A DNA stretch of 64,000 nt from Dictyobacter kobayashii (GTDB taxonomy: Bacteria > Chloroflexota > Ktedonobacteria > Ktedonobacterales > Ktedonobacteraceae). Shown here piece after piece: positions 45,794-56,441 of the stretch (the first letter of the stretch is position 1; each line of letters begins with the position of its first letter). A program made the position numbers and the translations under genes. Location of the stretch: the NCBI RefSeq assembly GCF_003967555.1, contig NZ_BIFS01000001.1:3658001-3722000 (forward strand), read 5' to 3'. Below the pieces are notes generated by a model. That model had not been told where the DNA came from. It did not search any database and saw only the letters and a list, made by a program, of their open reading frames with translations.

Positions 45794-46400
45794 CTACCAG
45801 TAGCGCTCTTCTTTCCATGGATTGGCCTCGTTGCTATAGCCGCGCTGTTCCCAGAAACCGGGACGATCGCGTTCCATAAATTCCAGGCCGTCAAACCATT
45901 TGGCGCTTTTGTATGCGTATAGTTTGGGTATCAGCAAGCGAACCGGTCCGCCATGATCTGGTTCTAGAGGTTGCCCATCGTGTTTAAGCACAATCATTAC
46001 ATCATCATCATCCAGATCCTTCAGGGGAGATTGGTTGTATAGCCTGTCCAGGAATGTGCCATCACATACCGAGCATTGGGCAATGGTTTGGTGCGCTGCA
46101 AAATCTCACGGATATGCACACCTTCCCATGTATTATCATAGCGACTCCAGGTCGTGACACAGTGAAAATCTGAGGTCATTGTCGTCCTTGGCAGCGCCAG
46201 AAACTCCTCCCAGCTCAGCTCGAGTGGCTGTTCAACCAGGCCGCTAATTCTCAGTCTCCAATTGGCGGGCATACCTTCCGGAGTCCGCTCATAGCTTAAA
46301 ACTGGCCATTTTTTGGTCAGGTATTGTCCAGGTGGTAGACGATCTAAGCCGTCTGGACGTTTTTCTACCGGGCAGTTGCTTTCTTGCCGAATAAATTCAT
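45794..46400 (-). CDS. Sulfite-oxidase-like Mo-cofactor oxidoreductase (frameshifted)
   Basis: A ~202-residue member of the SUOX/YedY fold family, using molybdopterin. The core reads LPPGQYLTKKWPVLSY, LELSWEEFLALPRTTMTSDFHCVTTWSRYDNTWEGV with the Mo-ligand Cys, and ARYVMAHSWTGYTTNL. The C-terminus HGGPVRLLIPKLYAYKSAKWFDGLEFME and WEQRGYSNEANPWKEERYW is typical of short SUOX-like enzymes. Two frame breaks are visible. The first is at the G run 46024-46027 (fix: LPLKDLDDDDVMIVL). The second is near 46370, where one base added to the CCC run puts MNLFGKKATAPVEKRP in frame from ATG 46400, with AAGGAG 9 bases upstream. There is no Tat signal, so it is probably cytoplasmic. Confidence 0.82.
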
Positions 46401-46750
46401 CTACCAATGCTCCTTATATAATCAATGTGCAGAGATTATATTATTATATACACGCTACTTATGACGACGACTGCCGATAATATCGGGGGTGAGCAACTTT
46501 AAAAAGTTATCTTCAACACGACTCATTCATCTGGTTGGTTGACAACCTCACAGTTTCACAACTGTTAACAGGGATAACCTCTCTGTTTTCTCAATAAAGT
46601 AGTAACTGTCACGTTTACATAACTGAGTAGCATACGTTATTCTATCGCATAAAAGTAAATACGTTTAAGCAGAGCTATTTTTTCAGGGTGTTGAAAGGCA
46701 AAGATCGTCCCTTGGTAGAATGATATAATTTGGCAAAGGTGGTCACTTTT
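46401..46750. other. Intergenic region between divergent genes
   Basis: It holds the extended -10 promoter TGATATAAT for the DUF2203 gene and a TTGACA at 46539 without a clear -10 partner. I see no gene or stable RNA here. Confidence 0.4.
46720..46728 (+). promoter_or_regulatory. Extended -10 promoter for the DUF2203 gene
   Basis: TGATATAAT lies 22 bases upstream of the ATG at 46751, leaving a leader of about 15 bases. It matches the extended -10 form found before the FHA gene. Confidence 0.5.
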
Positions 46751-47143
46751 ATGTTCCATTATTTTACACGCGAAGAGGCCGAGGCGCTCCTACCAGCAGT
46801 TTCTCTCATCTTAGAAAAGATTCGAGCGGTCCGCCAGCAGATAAGGGATCTGGAGGATGAATTGTTAGGCGTTCAGGCGCAGGCGATGGGCAATGGTCAT
46901 CATTTACAGCAGCATATACTGTTGATCCAGGAAAAGATGGCTCAGTATGCGGGGAACCTGCGCGATGCCATCGTTGAATTACAGAACTTTGATTGTGATC
47001 TCAAAGATCCTGATACAGGCTTGATCGATTTCTTGAGTTTGCGTGATGGACAGGAAGTGTATTTATGTTGGCGCCTGGGGGAAGAGCGCATTCTGTTCTG
47101 GCATCCCCTTGAAGGCGGCTTTGCGGGCCGTCAACCATTGTAG
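46751..47143 (+). CDS. DUF2203 family protein
   Basis: A 130-residue helical protein. It starts MFHYFTREEAEALLPAVSLILEKI, contains a coiled-coil-like middle (RQQIRDLEDELLGVQAQ) and ends DLKDPDTGLIDFLSLRDGQEVYLCWRLGEERILFWHPLEGGFAGRQPL, which is diagnostic for the family. The function of DUF2203 proteins is not established. It precedes prmC by 16 bases, so the two are probably one transcript. The ATG at 46751 was chosen over an in-frame upstream codon because AAAGGTGG is correctly spaced. Confidence 0.88.
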   Translation: MFHYFTREEAEALLPAVSLILEKIRAVRQQIRDLEDELLGVQAQAMGNGHHLQQHILLIQEKMAQYAGNLRDAIVELQNFDCDLKDPDTGLIDFLSLRDGQEVYLCWRLGEERILFWHPLEGGFAGRQPL

Positions 47144-47159
47144 TATAGGATAAAAAAAG

Positions 47160-48007
47160 ATGACAACGTTGCATGAGGCACTGCTAAAGGGAGCACAGTC
47201 TCTGGCTGAGGCCGATATTCAGGGGGGCGCATGGAGTCCCGGGTATTATTGGGGGAAGTGCTGGGTATGGATCGCTCACATTTATTGGCATATCCCGAAC
47301 AAGAGCTAACTACCGAGCAAGAGCAACTCTACCAGCGTTATCTGCGTCGGCGCTGTGCCCATGAGCCGGTAGCTTATATTGTGGGGCACAAAGAATTTTA
47401 TGGCCTGGACTTTATCGTGGACCAGCGTGTGCTCATTCCTCGCCCGGAGACGGAATTGCTGGTGGAGGAGGCATTACAAGAGATCCACCAGCGTTTTGCG
47501 GCGGGGAGCACTCCAATTGTGGCTGATGTGGGCACTGGTAGCGGAGCCATCCCTATCAGTATCGCCGTTGCAGAGCCACGCCTCCCTTATATCTATGCCT
47601 GTGATATTTCTCCTGATGCGCTTGAAATTACGCGCCAGAATAGTGAGCGTCATCATGTATCGAGCCGCGTACGTTTATTAAAGGGAGATTTACTGGCTCC
47701 TCTCCCTGAACCGGTTGATGTGTTGTTAGCTAACCTGCCCTATGTTGGGCAGGACGAAATGGGCGATATGACCGCCGACGTTTTGGATTATGAGCCACAC
47801 CTTGCTCTGTTTAGTGGCCCACTTGGGCTAGATCTCTTGTATCGATTCTGCAAAGATGCTAAAGCATCTGGTACGCTAAAAAGAGGAGGTGTAATGTTGT
47901 TAGAGATCGGCTATCAACAAGCCACACCATTGACACGCGTTCTGCAGGAGCTCTGGCCACAGGCCATCGTCCATTGCCAGAAAGATTATGCAGGTTGGAT
48001 CGTTTAA
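47160..48007 (+). CDS. prmC: Release factor glutamine methyltransferase PrmC (frameshifted)
   Basis: N5-glutamine methyltransferase that modifies the GGQ motif of RF1/RF2. The SAM motif is VADVGTGSGAIPISIA, and the catalytic motif is NLPYVG in LLANLPYVGQDEM. Upstream is the PrmC N-terminal helix bundle (AYIVGHKEFYGLDFIVDQRVLIPRPETELLVE). The frame breaks at the G run 47222-47227; one more G restores ADIQGGRMESRVLLGEVLGMDRSHLL from ATG 47160. About 282 residues after repair. No prfA is adjacent. Confidence 0.92.
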
Positions 48008-48153
48008 TACATGTCAGGGTATAAAGTAGCAACATTACTCACCGCTGAAAAAGGTCTGTGTTTGCGTTTTCTTGGAGAGAGCCGTATAATCGAACGAATA
48101 GATGAGTAGCGCCGTCGCTACTAATCGTCTGTTACTACCACCAATTTGGGGGC

Positions 48154-49526
48154 ATGTCCATGGTTCTGGCGAATATCTTATATAGCCAGCCACTTTTTTC
48201 TCTATTATCCACACCTACAGTTAACTCGGATCACCCGGATATTAGTTTTTTATTATTGCTGGCTGGCGGGGTCTGCGCATTTATACTATCGTATCTGCTG
48301 ATCTTCGTGGTTTCTAAATTGAGTCGGCGTTTCTCTTTGATTCGCAAGGCTGAGCCGGGGCGCAAACAAGATACTGTTCCTCGACTAGGTGGCGTAGCTA
48401 TCTTTCTGGCTTTTGTTATATCTTCCCTTATATTCTACATACATAATCCCGATTTACAACCAAAAGAGCAGATTGTTTACTGGCTTTTTCTGGCTGCGGC
48501 TACCTTGATTGTGGCCATCCATGCCTATGACGATGTCCGGCCTCTAAAGCCATGGCCAAAGTTGCTAGCCCAGACGATTGCAGTCATCATTGTCATGGGA
48601 CCCTTTATCAATGGCAAATTCAATGGAGTACTGCTTTTCGGCTTCAGCAATCCATTTCAGTCCTTCTCTTCAGGTGTCGTGCCTTTGTATCATGGCAATA
48701 CCGTCAACGTCTTTATCCAGAATACTGATATTCGCTTGCTGGCTATTCCGGCTGTCATCTTCACCTGGTTCTGGATGGTGGGTATGATGAATACGGTTAA
48801 CCTGATTGATGGTTTGGATGGGCTGGCTGGTGGCGTGGTCGCGATCACGGCCATCTTTATCGCTATCACTAGCTGGTTGCTTGCTCAATATACAATTGCT
48901 GTCCTGTCCATCATCTTTGCGGGTGCCGTGCTGGGTTCTTGCCGCATAACTGGAATCCTGCCAAAATGTTTATGGGCGATAGTGGCTCACAATTTCTGGG
49001 CCTGGCGCTGGCCGTCCTTTCAATTATGGGTGGTGCCAAGATTGCTCTGGCCTTGATGGTGCTGGGTGTACCTATTATGGATGTAGCGATTGTGATCATT
49101 AACCGAATTCGTCGTGGTCAGCATCCTTTGCACTATGATCGTACCCATCTCCACTATCGCTTACAGGCTACAGGTTTGAGTGTCAGGCAGATCTGCTACA
49201 TCTTTTATGGTCTGACCATTCTCTTTGGCGTCCTGGCCCTCTCCTTTGGACACTTCTTCAAGCTAATCGGCATTGCCCTCGTTGTTGTGACCATGGCCGG
49301 CTTGATTATATGGATCGACTCACGGCAGCAAAAACGTGGCCTGCCCATCAAACTGGACAAATCTGATCCTGGCACCCGGGGACCAGAAAATGCATTGCCA
49401 GTCACCGAAGCTCCACCGAGTGAGCAGCCAGATGGCAATAATGAGATCTCCAATAATGGAGATTCGGTTGCCAGTCAACCAACCGAGGTTGTGAATACGT
49501 CCTTGTCGCGATCACGCCCGTTGTAA
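48154..49526 (+). CDS. WecA/TagO-type polyprenyl-P GlcNAc-1-P transferase (frameshifted)
   Basis: Multi-pass membrane enzyme that starts lipid-linked polysaccharide or teichoic-acid-like synthesis. It has the motifs KQDTVPRLGGVAIFLAF, HAYDDVRPLKPWPKLLAQ, NTVNLIDGLDGLAGG and KMFMGDSGSQFLGLALA, the last two catalytic. HYDRTHLHYRL near the C-terminus is typical. The frame breaks at 48936-48937; one extra T gives VLGFLPHNWNPAKMFMGDSG. About ten helices are present, followed by a hydrophilic tail with PVTEAPPSEQPDGNNEIS. The tail is unusual and probably cytoplasmic. About 457 residues. Confidence 0.9.
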
Positions 49527-49550
49527 TGCCTTCTATTGCAGCACAGACCT

Positions 49551-49760
49551 TTTCATGCGTGTGCTGCGCACCCGACTGTATTTATAATAAGGTACGGAAT
49601 ATGCGCTAAGCGCATATTCCGTACCTTATTATAAATAGTTTAATTATGGCGCTCAAAACAAATTATAGAGTGTTTCGGAACTGTGCTCCCGAATAATACG
49701 ATTAAACTGCTCAAAACACTCTATAATTACAGCTCGGGCGCGTCAGCGCACGCACGCAAA
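49551..49760. repeat. Box-hairpin-box repeat, locus 4 (two units)
   Basis: Two units face each other. The left unit has TGCGTGTGCTGCGCACCCGA (49556-49575) and a perfect 28-bp hairpin (49580-49607 / 49609-49636). The right unit, on the minus strand, has GTGCGCTGACGCGCCCGAG (49733-49751), a 15-bp hairpin (49661-49675 / 49714-49728) and a right box matching the 21.6-kb copy (ATGGCGCTCAAAACAAATTA, 49646-49665). The outer ends form an imperfect inverted repeat. It sits between convergent genes. Confidence 0.65.
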
Positions 49761-49803
49761 AGAACTACATGCTTCCCATAACCATGGGAAGCATCCCCCC
49801 TTC

Positions 49804-52800
49804 TTAATTAGGGACGCTGGTCAGCACCCGCTTAGATTTATTTTCGATCTCTTCATGGAGGGTGCGCTTCAAGAAATGACCAGTATAAGATTTGCGGTTC
49901 TCCGCAACCTCTTCAGGAGTACCCTGAGCGATGATGCTACCACCGCCATCGCCCCCTTCAGGTCCCAGATCAATCAGCCAGTCAGCGCTCTTAATGACAT
50001 CCAGATTGTGCTCGATGACGACGATGGTATTGCCAGCATCTACCAGGCGTTGTAAGACGTCTAGCAGGCGATCTACGTCGGCAAAGTGCAGACCTGTCGT
50101 TGGCTCGTCCAGGATATACATGGTGCGTCCAGTAGCCCTACGGGACAATTCTGTGGCCAGTTTGACACGCTGGGCCTCACCACCTGATAGTGTGGTAGCT
50201 GGCTGTCCCAGGCGCATATAGCCCAGGCCAACATCATATAGCGTCTTCATCTTGTTCTGGATCGATGGTACATTGGAGAAGAAGTCTAAGGCCTCCTCTA
50301 CCGTCATGTCCAGTACGTCGGAGATGGTCTTGCCTTTGTAGTGGATCTCCAATGCTTCACGGTTATAGCGTTTGCCCTGACAGACTTCACAAGGGACATA
50401 GACGTCCGGTAGGAAGTTCATCTCGATCTTGACGATACCTTCACCTCTACAGGCCTCACAGCGTCCACCTTTGACGTTGAAGGAGAAGCGTCCGGCCTGG
50501 TAGCCACGCATTCTTGATTCTGGTACCTGGGCAAAGAGCTCACGAATAGCCGTAAAGGCATTGGTATAGGTTGCTGGATTTGAACGTGGTGTGCGCCCGA
50601 TTGGCGACTGATCAATATCGATCACCTTGTCCAGGTGCTCAAGCCCCTCAATACTATCATGTTGACCGGGCTTGTCGTGTGCCCGGAAGAAGTATTGTGA
50701 GAGCTTGCGATACAGAATATCTGTGATCAGGGTACTTTTGCCAGAGCCGGATACACCGGTGATGGCTACAAACTTACCCAGTGGAATATCTACATCCACA
50801 TTTTTCAGGTTGTTCTCGCGTGCCCCTCGAATGGTCAGGACGTTGCCATTGCCGGCGCGCCGTTCCTGCGGAACTTCGATGCGACGGCGATGTGAGAGAT
50901 AGTCACCAGTGATCGAGTTGGTGTTAGCCACAATCTCGTCATAGGTACCGACCGCGACCACATGTCCGCCATGCTCACCAGCCCCAGGCCCGATATCGAT
51001 GATATAGTCAGCGGCCCGCATAGTATCTTCATCATGCTCAACGACCAGCAACGTGTTACCCAGATTGCGCAGCCGCTCCAGGGTATGGATCAGCCGATCG
51101 TTGTCCCTTTGATGCAGCCCAATGCTAGGCTCGTCCAGGATATAGAGCACACCCATCAGGCCAGAGCCGATCTGGGTAGCCAGGCGAATACGCTGGGCTT
51201 CACCACCTGACAGGCTGGTTGCTGAACGATCCAGGGTCAGATAATCCAGGCCGACATCCAGCAAGAATTGGATGCGCGCTCGAATCTCTTTTAAGACCTG
51301 GCGTGCGATAAAGCGTTCGCGCTCACTCAGCGTTGTTAATAGCAGTGGTCCTTTAAATGGGATCGGCGTTAAAGGATCACCGAGCAGTGAACCATTACCT
51401 GTCGCCTTCTTATTGTTTTTACTTTTACCGTTACCGTTGGTGGCCACGTGGGTAACGGGAGGTGTTACCTCGGCCGAACCATTTTCAAGCTCATGGAAGA
51501 AAGCCTGTGTTCTAGAGATGGCCAGGCGCGTTACCTGTACGATATTGCGACCACCTACCGTGACCGCCAGCGCTTCAGGTTTTAAGCGGGCTCCATGGCA
51601 ATCTGGACACAGGCGGGCCGACATATAGCTCTCGATATCTTCGCGTACACCCTCGCTCTCAGTCTGTTTGTAGCGGCGATCCAGATTAGGAATAACACCT
51701 TCAAAGTTGGTGGTGTAGGATTTGGTATGACCATGTTGTGGGTATAGCGAATGCTTAAAGGCTCATCATCCCCATAGAGGAGTTTCTGCTGAATGTCGGA
51801 ACTCAACTCTTTCCAGGGTTTGTTCAGCTCGAAATGGTAACGCTGGGCCAGGGCCTCCAGTGTCGCCATATACCACTGGCTACCATTGACCACTTTACTC
51901 CAGGGCGCGATCGCACCCTGCAGGATACTCAGATCGGGATTGGTCACAATCAGTTCGGTATCGATCTCTAATTGTGTTCCCAGACCGGTACAGGTTGGGC
52001 AGGCGCCATGAGGGCTATTAAAGCTGAATGTGCGGGGCGCGATCTCAGGCAGGCTGATACCACAATAGACACAGGAAGCCTTTTCAGAGAAGAGAATCTC
52101 TTCCCCATCAACCACGGCTACCAGTACTACGCCATTCCCCAGTTTCAGCGTAGTTTCCAATGAATCTGAGATACGCTGGCGGAAGGCTGGGTCGATCTCT
52201 TCATGGATGATAGCTGGAATATCTGGCTCGGCAATTCCATCTTCATCTACATGAGATTGCCTGGCAGCATTGACCTCGTAAAGAGCAGCGGGCTCGGCCA
52301 CCTTTTTCAGGGGTGCGTTCCCATTCAGTTCCTCATCTGCCTGCTTCTTCTGCTTACGAATTATCAGACGATCCACCACCACCTCAATGGTATGTTTCTT
52401 CTGCTTATCGAGCTCGATCTCGTCGCTTAGATCCAGAATCTTGCCATCTACGCGTACACGCACATAGCCTGAACGACGCATCTCTTCAAAGATATTCTTA
52501 TATTCGCCCTTGCGTCCCTGTACAAGTGGCGCCAGCAACAAGATACGCGAGCCATCCGGCAAACTCAAGACTGCATCCACAATCTGTTGCAGTGTTTGCT
52601 GGCTCACTTCTCGCCCACACTTAGGACAATGCTGATGTCCGATACGTGCATAGAGCAAGCGTAGATAGTCATAAATCTCAGTGACGGTACCTACGGTCGA
52701 ACGAGGGTTATGGGATGCCCCCTTCTGATCGATGGAGATAGCGGGGAGAGTCCATCGATATGCTCTACATCGGGTTTGTCCATTTTATCCAGGAACTGGC

Positions 52801-52990
52801 GCGCATAGGCCGAGAGAGACTCGACATAACGACGCTGCCCTTCGGCAAAAATAGTGTCAAACGCCAGGCTACTTTTCCCTGAACCGGAAAGACCAGTAAT
52901 CACCACGAGCTGATCTCGGGGAATGGTCACATCAATATTCTTCAGGTTGTGCTCGCGGGCACCACGGATCACGATCTTATCTTGGGGCAT
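49804..52990 (-). CDS. uvrA: Excinuclease ABC subunit A (two frameshifts)
   Basis: DNA damage sensor of nucleotide excision repair; two ABC ATPase units. Visible in order: GLSGSGKSSLAFDTIF (Walker A 1), zinc module CVYCGISLPEIAPRTFSFN and ACPTCTGLG, GGEAQRIRLATQIGSGL and YILDEPSIGLHQRD (signature, Walker B 1), GVSGSGKSTLITDILY (Walker A 2), zinc module CEACRGEG...CEVCQGKRYN, TLSGGEAQRVKLATEL and ILDEPTTGLH. Breaks are at the G run 52743-52746 (fix: LSPAISIDQKGASHNP) and GGG 51740-51742 (fix: YTTNFEGVIPNLDRRY). It is about 1062 residues; two insertions (around AEPAALYEVNAARQSHVDED and ATNGNGKSKNNKKATGNG) make it longer than typical. Confidence 0.95.
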
Positions 52991-53452
52991 ATTCTCAATC
53001 CACCCGTTACTAACTGATTATTTTCATAGAGTACGAAGACACACTGTCCGCAGAGACGCCTGTCTGCCTGTCTGGTATCGTCTGGTATTCTTTTGCGTAT
53101 AAAGTATTGTTGGGCCATAAACGTTGATACAAACAAACGTTCCATATACACTACTATACTTGTTCTACTGACGTCAAGGGGTCCTGTGACAGGTCATAGA
53201 TAGGAAAAAAAAGGCCGTGTGGAACGGATAGATGGGCGTGTCTACGCCTGGTTTGATTTGCGCTACCACAAATGCCTCCTCCACATATCACTCTCTTAAT
53301 AAAACAAACCTGCTGGCCGGTCTATTCCTTATAGCCTCCAATATGCGCGATCCATAGGAACTGAGAAATGAGGATGGGGAACAGGTAGAGTATACCATAT
53401 TCCCCGTAGAATCTTTTGAAGAAAATACACATAGTATCCGCGCAACAGAAGC
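52991..53452. other. Intergenic region without a visible feature
   Basis: Between uvrA and the PhyH-like gene I see no supported gene, RNA or repeat. The uvrA promoter must lie in the first part but no close match to a consensus or a LexA-type operator was recognised. Confidence 0.4.
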
Positions 53453-54217
53453 TTAGTTTCTGGCGGCGCTGACCACTTCGCGCATGCCACTCCATTCACG
53501 CCAGATATCGGTCATGCAATCCCAGTGCAGGGAATCATGCTCGACATGTGAGAGGCGGAAAAAGATACCGTAGCGCGTGAACGGTGATGTATTGGCCGCG
53601 ATGCTATGCGCAAGCTGATAATGGACCAGGACAGCATCTCCCGCGCTGGCCGTAACCTGCTGTGGCTCCGGTAATGGGGTGTCAGGCATACCTTGTAGCA
53701 GGCTTTGAGGCGTATGGGCGCGGAAATACTGCTCGTAGAGCCGATGGGTTCCGGGCCACACCGTAAAATTGCCCATAAACGGCTGTGGAATATCACTCAG
53801 GAAGACACCAAGTAGAGCCGTAAAATTACCAATGACCCCTTCATTTACTCCATTGAGAGGGCTATGCATGCCATCGAGATGAGGGCCACCTACTCTGGCG
53901 GGACCATCGGTAGGAAAACGCAGGGCAATCTGCCCCGAGCGCACCGGTTTAATGCTATCCTTACCAATCGCTGATTCAGCCACACTCCATAGTGGTGAAG
54001 CGGTCAAAAGATCGGTAATCGCCGCTGTATCTTGTAACTCTGGACAAAATGAGCGCGTGCGAAAAACCGGGAGCTGAGCAGGGTCCAGACCCTTTGACCC
54101 CAGAGATGCATTGATAGCATGCAATGCATTATGAACCAGTGATGTCGGAATAATATTTGGCAACTTAACAAAGCCATTCTCAAAAAACGCTTGTTTCTGT
54201 TGGCTGGTTAATTCCAT
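53453..54217 (-). CDS. Phytanoyl-CoA dioxygenase (PhyH) family protein
   Basis: A 254-residue Fe(II)/2-oxoglutarate-dependent dioxygenase. The facial triad fits HLDG (HxD, about residues 111-113) and QLAHSIAANTSP with the distal His, then RYGIFFRLSH with the Arg that binds 2-oxoglutarate. A double-stranded beta-helix fold is expected. Family members hydroxylate fatty acyl-CoA, ectoine or natural products; the substrate is not shown. GAGGAG precedes the start. Single gene, divergent from lepB1. Confidence 0.87.
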   Translation of the reverse strand: MELTSQQKQAFFENGFVKLPNIIPTSLVHNALHAINASLGSKGLDPAQLPVFRTRSFCPELQDTAAITDLLTASPLWSVAESAIGKDSIKPVRSGQIALRFPTDGPARVGGPHLDGMHSPLNGVNEGVIGNFTALLGVFLSDIPQPFMGNFTVWPGTHRLYEQYFRAHTPQSLLQGMPDTPLPEPQQVTASAGDAVLVHYQLAHSIAANTSPFTRYGIFFRLSHVEHDSLHWDCMTDIWREWSGMREVVSAARN

Positions 54218-54568
54218 TGTGAGCGGCTCCTCATTCGTAACTATTCAATATGTTTAAGCCTACCATAGAATGATCGCAATTTGTCCTTTCAGAAGAAAAA
54301 ATGCATAATAAGTGTATGATTTGTCCAGCATTTAGCTGAAATATTGGCTTTTTTAAACGAAATGTACGACCAGATTGATCCCATCTATTGTTGACGTTCC
54401 AACCTGATATACTGCACAATCATAAGAGAGTTTTATAGGTGGTGTTTTTAGCCAGAAAACTCATGCACTTTTCACAACCTTAAGAGCTCAAAGTTGTATA
54501 CTTAATTAGAGGCGCAAGTGTAACACGTTTGATGTGGAGTTCAGGTTTAGAGGACATATATAATAAAG
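54218..54568. other. Intergenic region before the signal peptidase pair
   Basis: AT-rich spacer with no supported gene or RNA. I found no clear promoter consensus for the signal peptidases. Confidence 0.35.
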
Positions 54569-55374
54569 ATGGGCGCTGCTGAAGGTCGGGTTGTTTCAGA
54601 CAGGCGTCTGATAGTCCTCATCAGAATGCTGTTTAATATACACTGTAAGTACAAGGTGAATGGTTTGAAAGACAAAAAAGAATTTGACAAACAACGTCGC
54701 CTCATGCGCGAGATTATCGAGACGGTTATCCTTACAATTTTGATGTTTGTCATCATTAATCTGGCTGTGCAGAATTATGATGTCGACGGCCCTAGTATGG
54801 AACCAAGTTTGCATAATAAAGAGCGGATCATGGTGGATAAGGTCTCTTATCATTTGCACGAACCAGCTCGTGGCGATGTGGTAGTGTTTGTGGCTCCTCC
54901 TGATCCAAGTTTGAATTATGTCAAGCGTATAATTGGGGTTCCAGGGGACGTGATTACCATTCAAGGTACGACCGTCAAAATCAATAACACTGTTTTACAA
55001 GAGACCTATGTTTCCCCTGACGATCAGGGAAATCCTTATCAACCCATTGTGAATAGAGTTATACCCAATGGCCAATATTTTGTGATGGGGATGATCGCAA
55101 GAATAGTTCTGATTCACGCCTTTGGGGTTTTGTGCCACGCCAGAATATTATTGGGCGTGCCGCCCTTATTTACTGGCCATTGAACGATGGGAACAGTGGC
55201 TTCTTACCAGATGTCTCCGGTGTCTTTGCCCACGTCTCGACCAATGCCGCCAAAACAGATGTTTTGTCAGGCAATATTCCATTAAAGGGTAGTACCTTTG
55301 GGGAGGAAGGAATGATATTCTTCGCTATACCAGGGATTTTCCTGGTATGCTCAGGGTATAAAAAGAAACGTTGA
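54569..55374 (+). CDS. lepB: Type I signal peptidase, copy 1 (frameshifted)
   Basis: Membrane serine-lysine protease that removes signal peptides outside the membrane. One N-terminal helix (REIIETVILTILMFVIINLAVQNY) is followed by the catalytic Ser in GPSMEPSLHNKERIMVDK and the catalytic Lys in YVKRIIGVPGD; NGQYFVMGDDRKNSSDSRLWGFVP and IGRAALIYWP are the later boxes. The frame breaks at the G run 55087-55090; one more G restores GDDRKNSSDSR. The start is uncertain: ATG 54569 is the longest, but ATG 54629 or a TTG near 54664 could be used. The second copy lies 205 bases downstream. A C-terminal hydrophobic helix (IFFAIPGIFLVCSG) is extra. Confidence 0.88.
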
Positions 55375-55579
55375 CATAGCATGATACATAAAGTAAGCAA
55401 AAGTCCCTTGTGTTTGGCAGGCTAATCAGCCACCAATTTGTTTGTATGCGAATGTACATTATTTAATACACATTGAACATACAGACAGGCTAGCATCTAC
55501 CAGGGCTATCTACAAACACTGGTAGCGTTATTCTGGTCGAAATAGTCATTTATACCAGCCAGAGTGCAGAGGAAAATCG

Positions 55580-56373
55580 GTGGATTTAGAATTTGATTTT
55601 GAAAAACGATATCGACTAGTCCGTGAAATTATAGAAACCCTGGTGTTAACCGTTTTAATGTTTCTTGTGATTCGCCTCGCAGTGCAGAACTTTAACATTG
55701 ATGGTATGAGTATGGAGCCCAGCTTACACAACCAGGAGTTAGTCATTGTAGACAAATGGTCCTATTTTTTTCACGAGCCTGCACGTGGAGATGTGATAGT
55801 GTTCGTCGCGCCCCCCAATCCTTCTCAGGATTATATTAAGCGTATTGTTGGTCTACCTGGCGACGTTATTTCGATACAAGACACCCGCGTCACCGTCAAC
55901 AATAAGCAACTCAGCGAGACGTATGTGGATCCGCAGCGCCAGGGTAATCCTTATCCCCCATCAGCAATATGACTATTCCGCAGGGAGCCTACTTTGTGTT
56001 GGGTGATAATCGCAATGGGAGCTCTGATTCGCGGGATTGGGGCTGCGTGCCGCAGCAGAACATTATCGGGCGTGCCTCCCTGGTCTACTGGCCCCTGGGG
56101 CAGGATAATTTTGGCTTCTTACCTGGAGTCTCTTCTGTCTATAACAATGTAGCTGCACCCCCAACCGTAGCTACTGGCAATACCCTGTGTCCCATTCGTC
56201 ATGCTCAGCCAGCAACTGCGGCTGCTACTTCCCAACAGGCCCAGGTTGCCGTTCCATCCGAACAGCGTACAAACCCTCTGAGTACTGCTAGCATGCTACT
56301 TTTACCCAGCATTGCCGTGGGTTGGAGTAAGTGGAAACGCCGCCGCTTGAACCGCAAGCAAAAGATCTCATAA
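55580..56373 (+). CDS. lepB: Type I signal peptidase, copy 2 (frameshifted)
   Basis: A paralogue of the upstream gene. GTG start at 55580 with GAGGAAAA upstream. The N-terminal helix REIIETLVLTVLMFLVIRLAVQNF precedes the catalytic Ser (GMSMEPSLHNQ) and Lys (DYIKRIVGLPGD). The later boxes are GAYFVLGDNRNGSSDSRDW and IGRASLVYWPLGQDNFGFLPG. The frame breaks in the C run 55955-55959; one more C gives NPYPPISNMTIPQGAYF. About 264 residues. The C-terminal extension ends with a possible hydrophobic helix (TASMLLLPSIAVGW) and a basic tail. Catalytic residues are intact in both copies, so both are probably active. Confidence 0.9.
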
Positions 56374-56384
56374 CCATCAGCTAT

Positions 56385-56437
56385 GAGCGACAAAGAAAAG
56401 GCGTGGGCAAACAATCCACGCCTTTTCTTTGTCGCTC
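56385..56437. terminator. Bidirectional terminator after lepB2
   Basis: A 22-bp perfect stem (GAGCGACAAAGAAAAGGCGTGG and its complement) with a nine-base loop lies between convergent genes. The arms supply A and T runs. Confidence 0.9.
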
Positions 56438-56441
56438 GTAT

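Noticed and set aside
49551..49760. attC site of an integron
   Set aside because: The layout is similar, but the boxes are not GTTRRRY-type and there is no integrase or gene cassette.
49804..52990. uvrA as three separate genes or pseudogene
   Set aside because: The three frames join into one complete UvrA after two single-base corrections in G runs.
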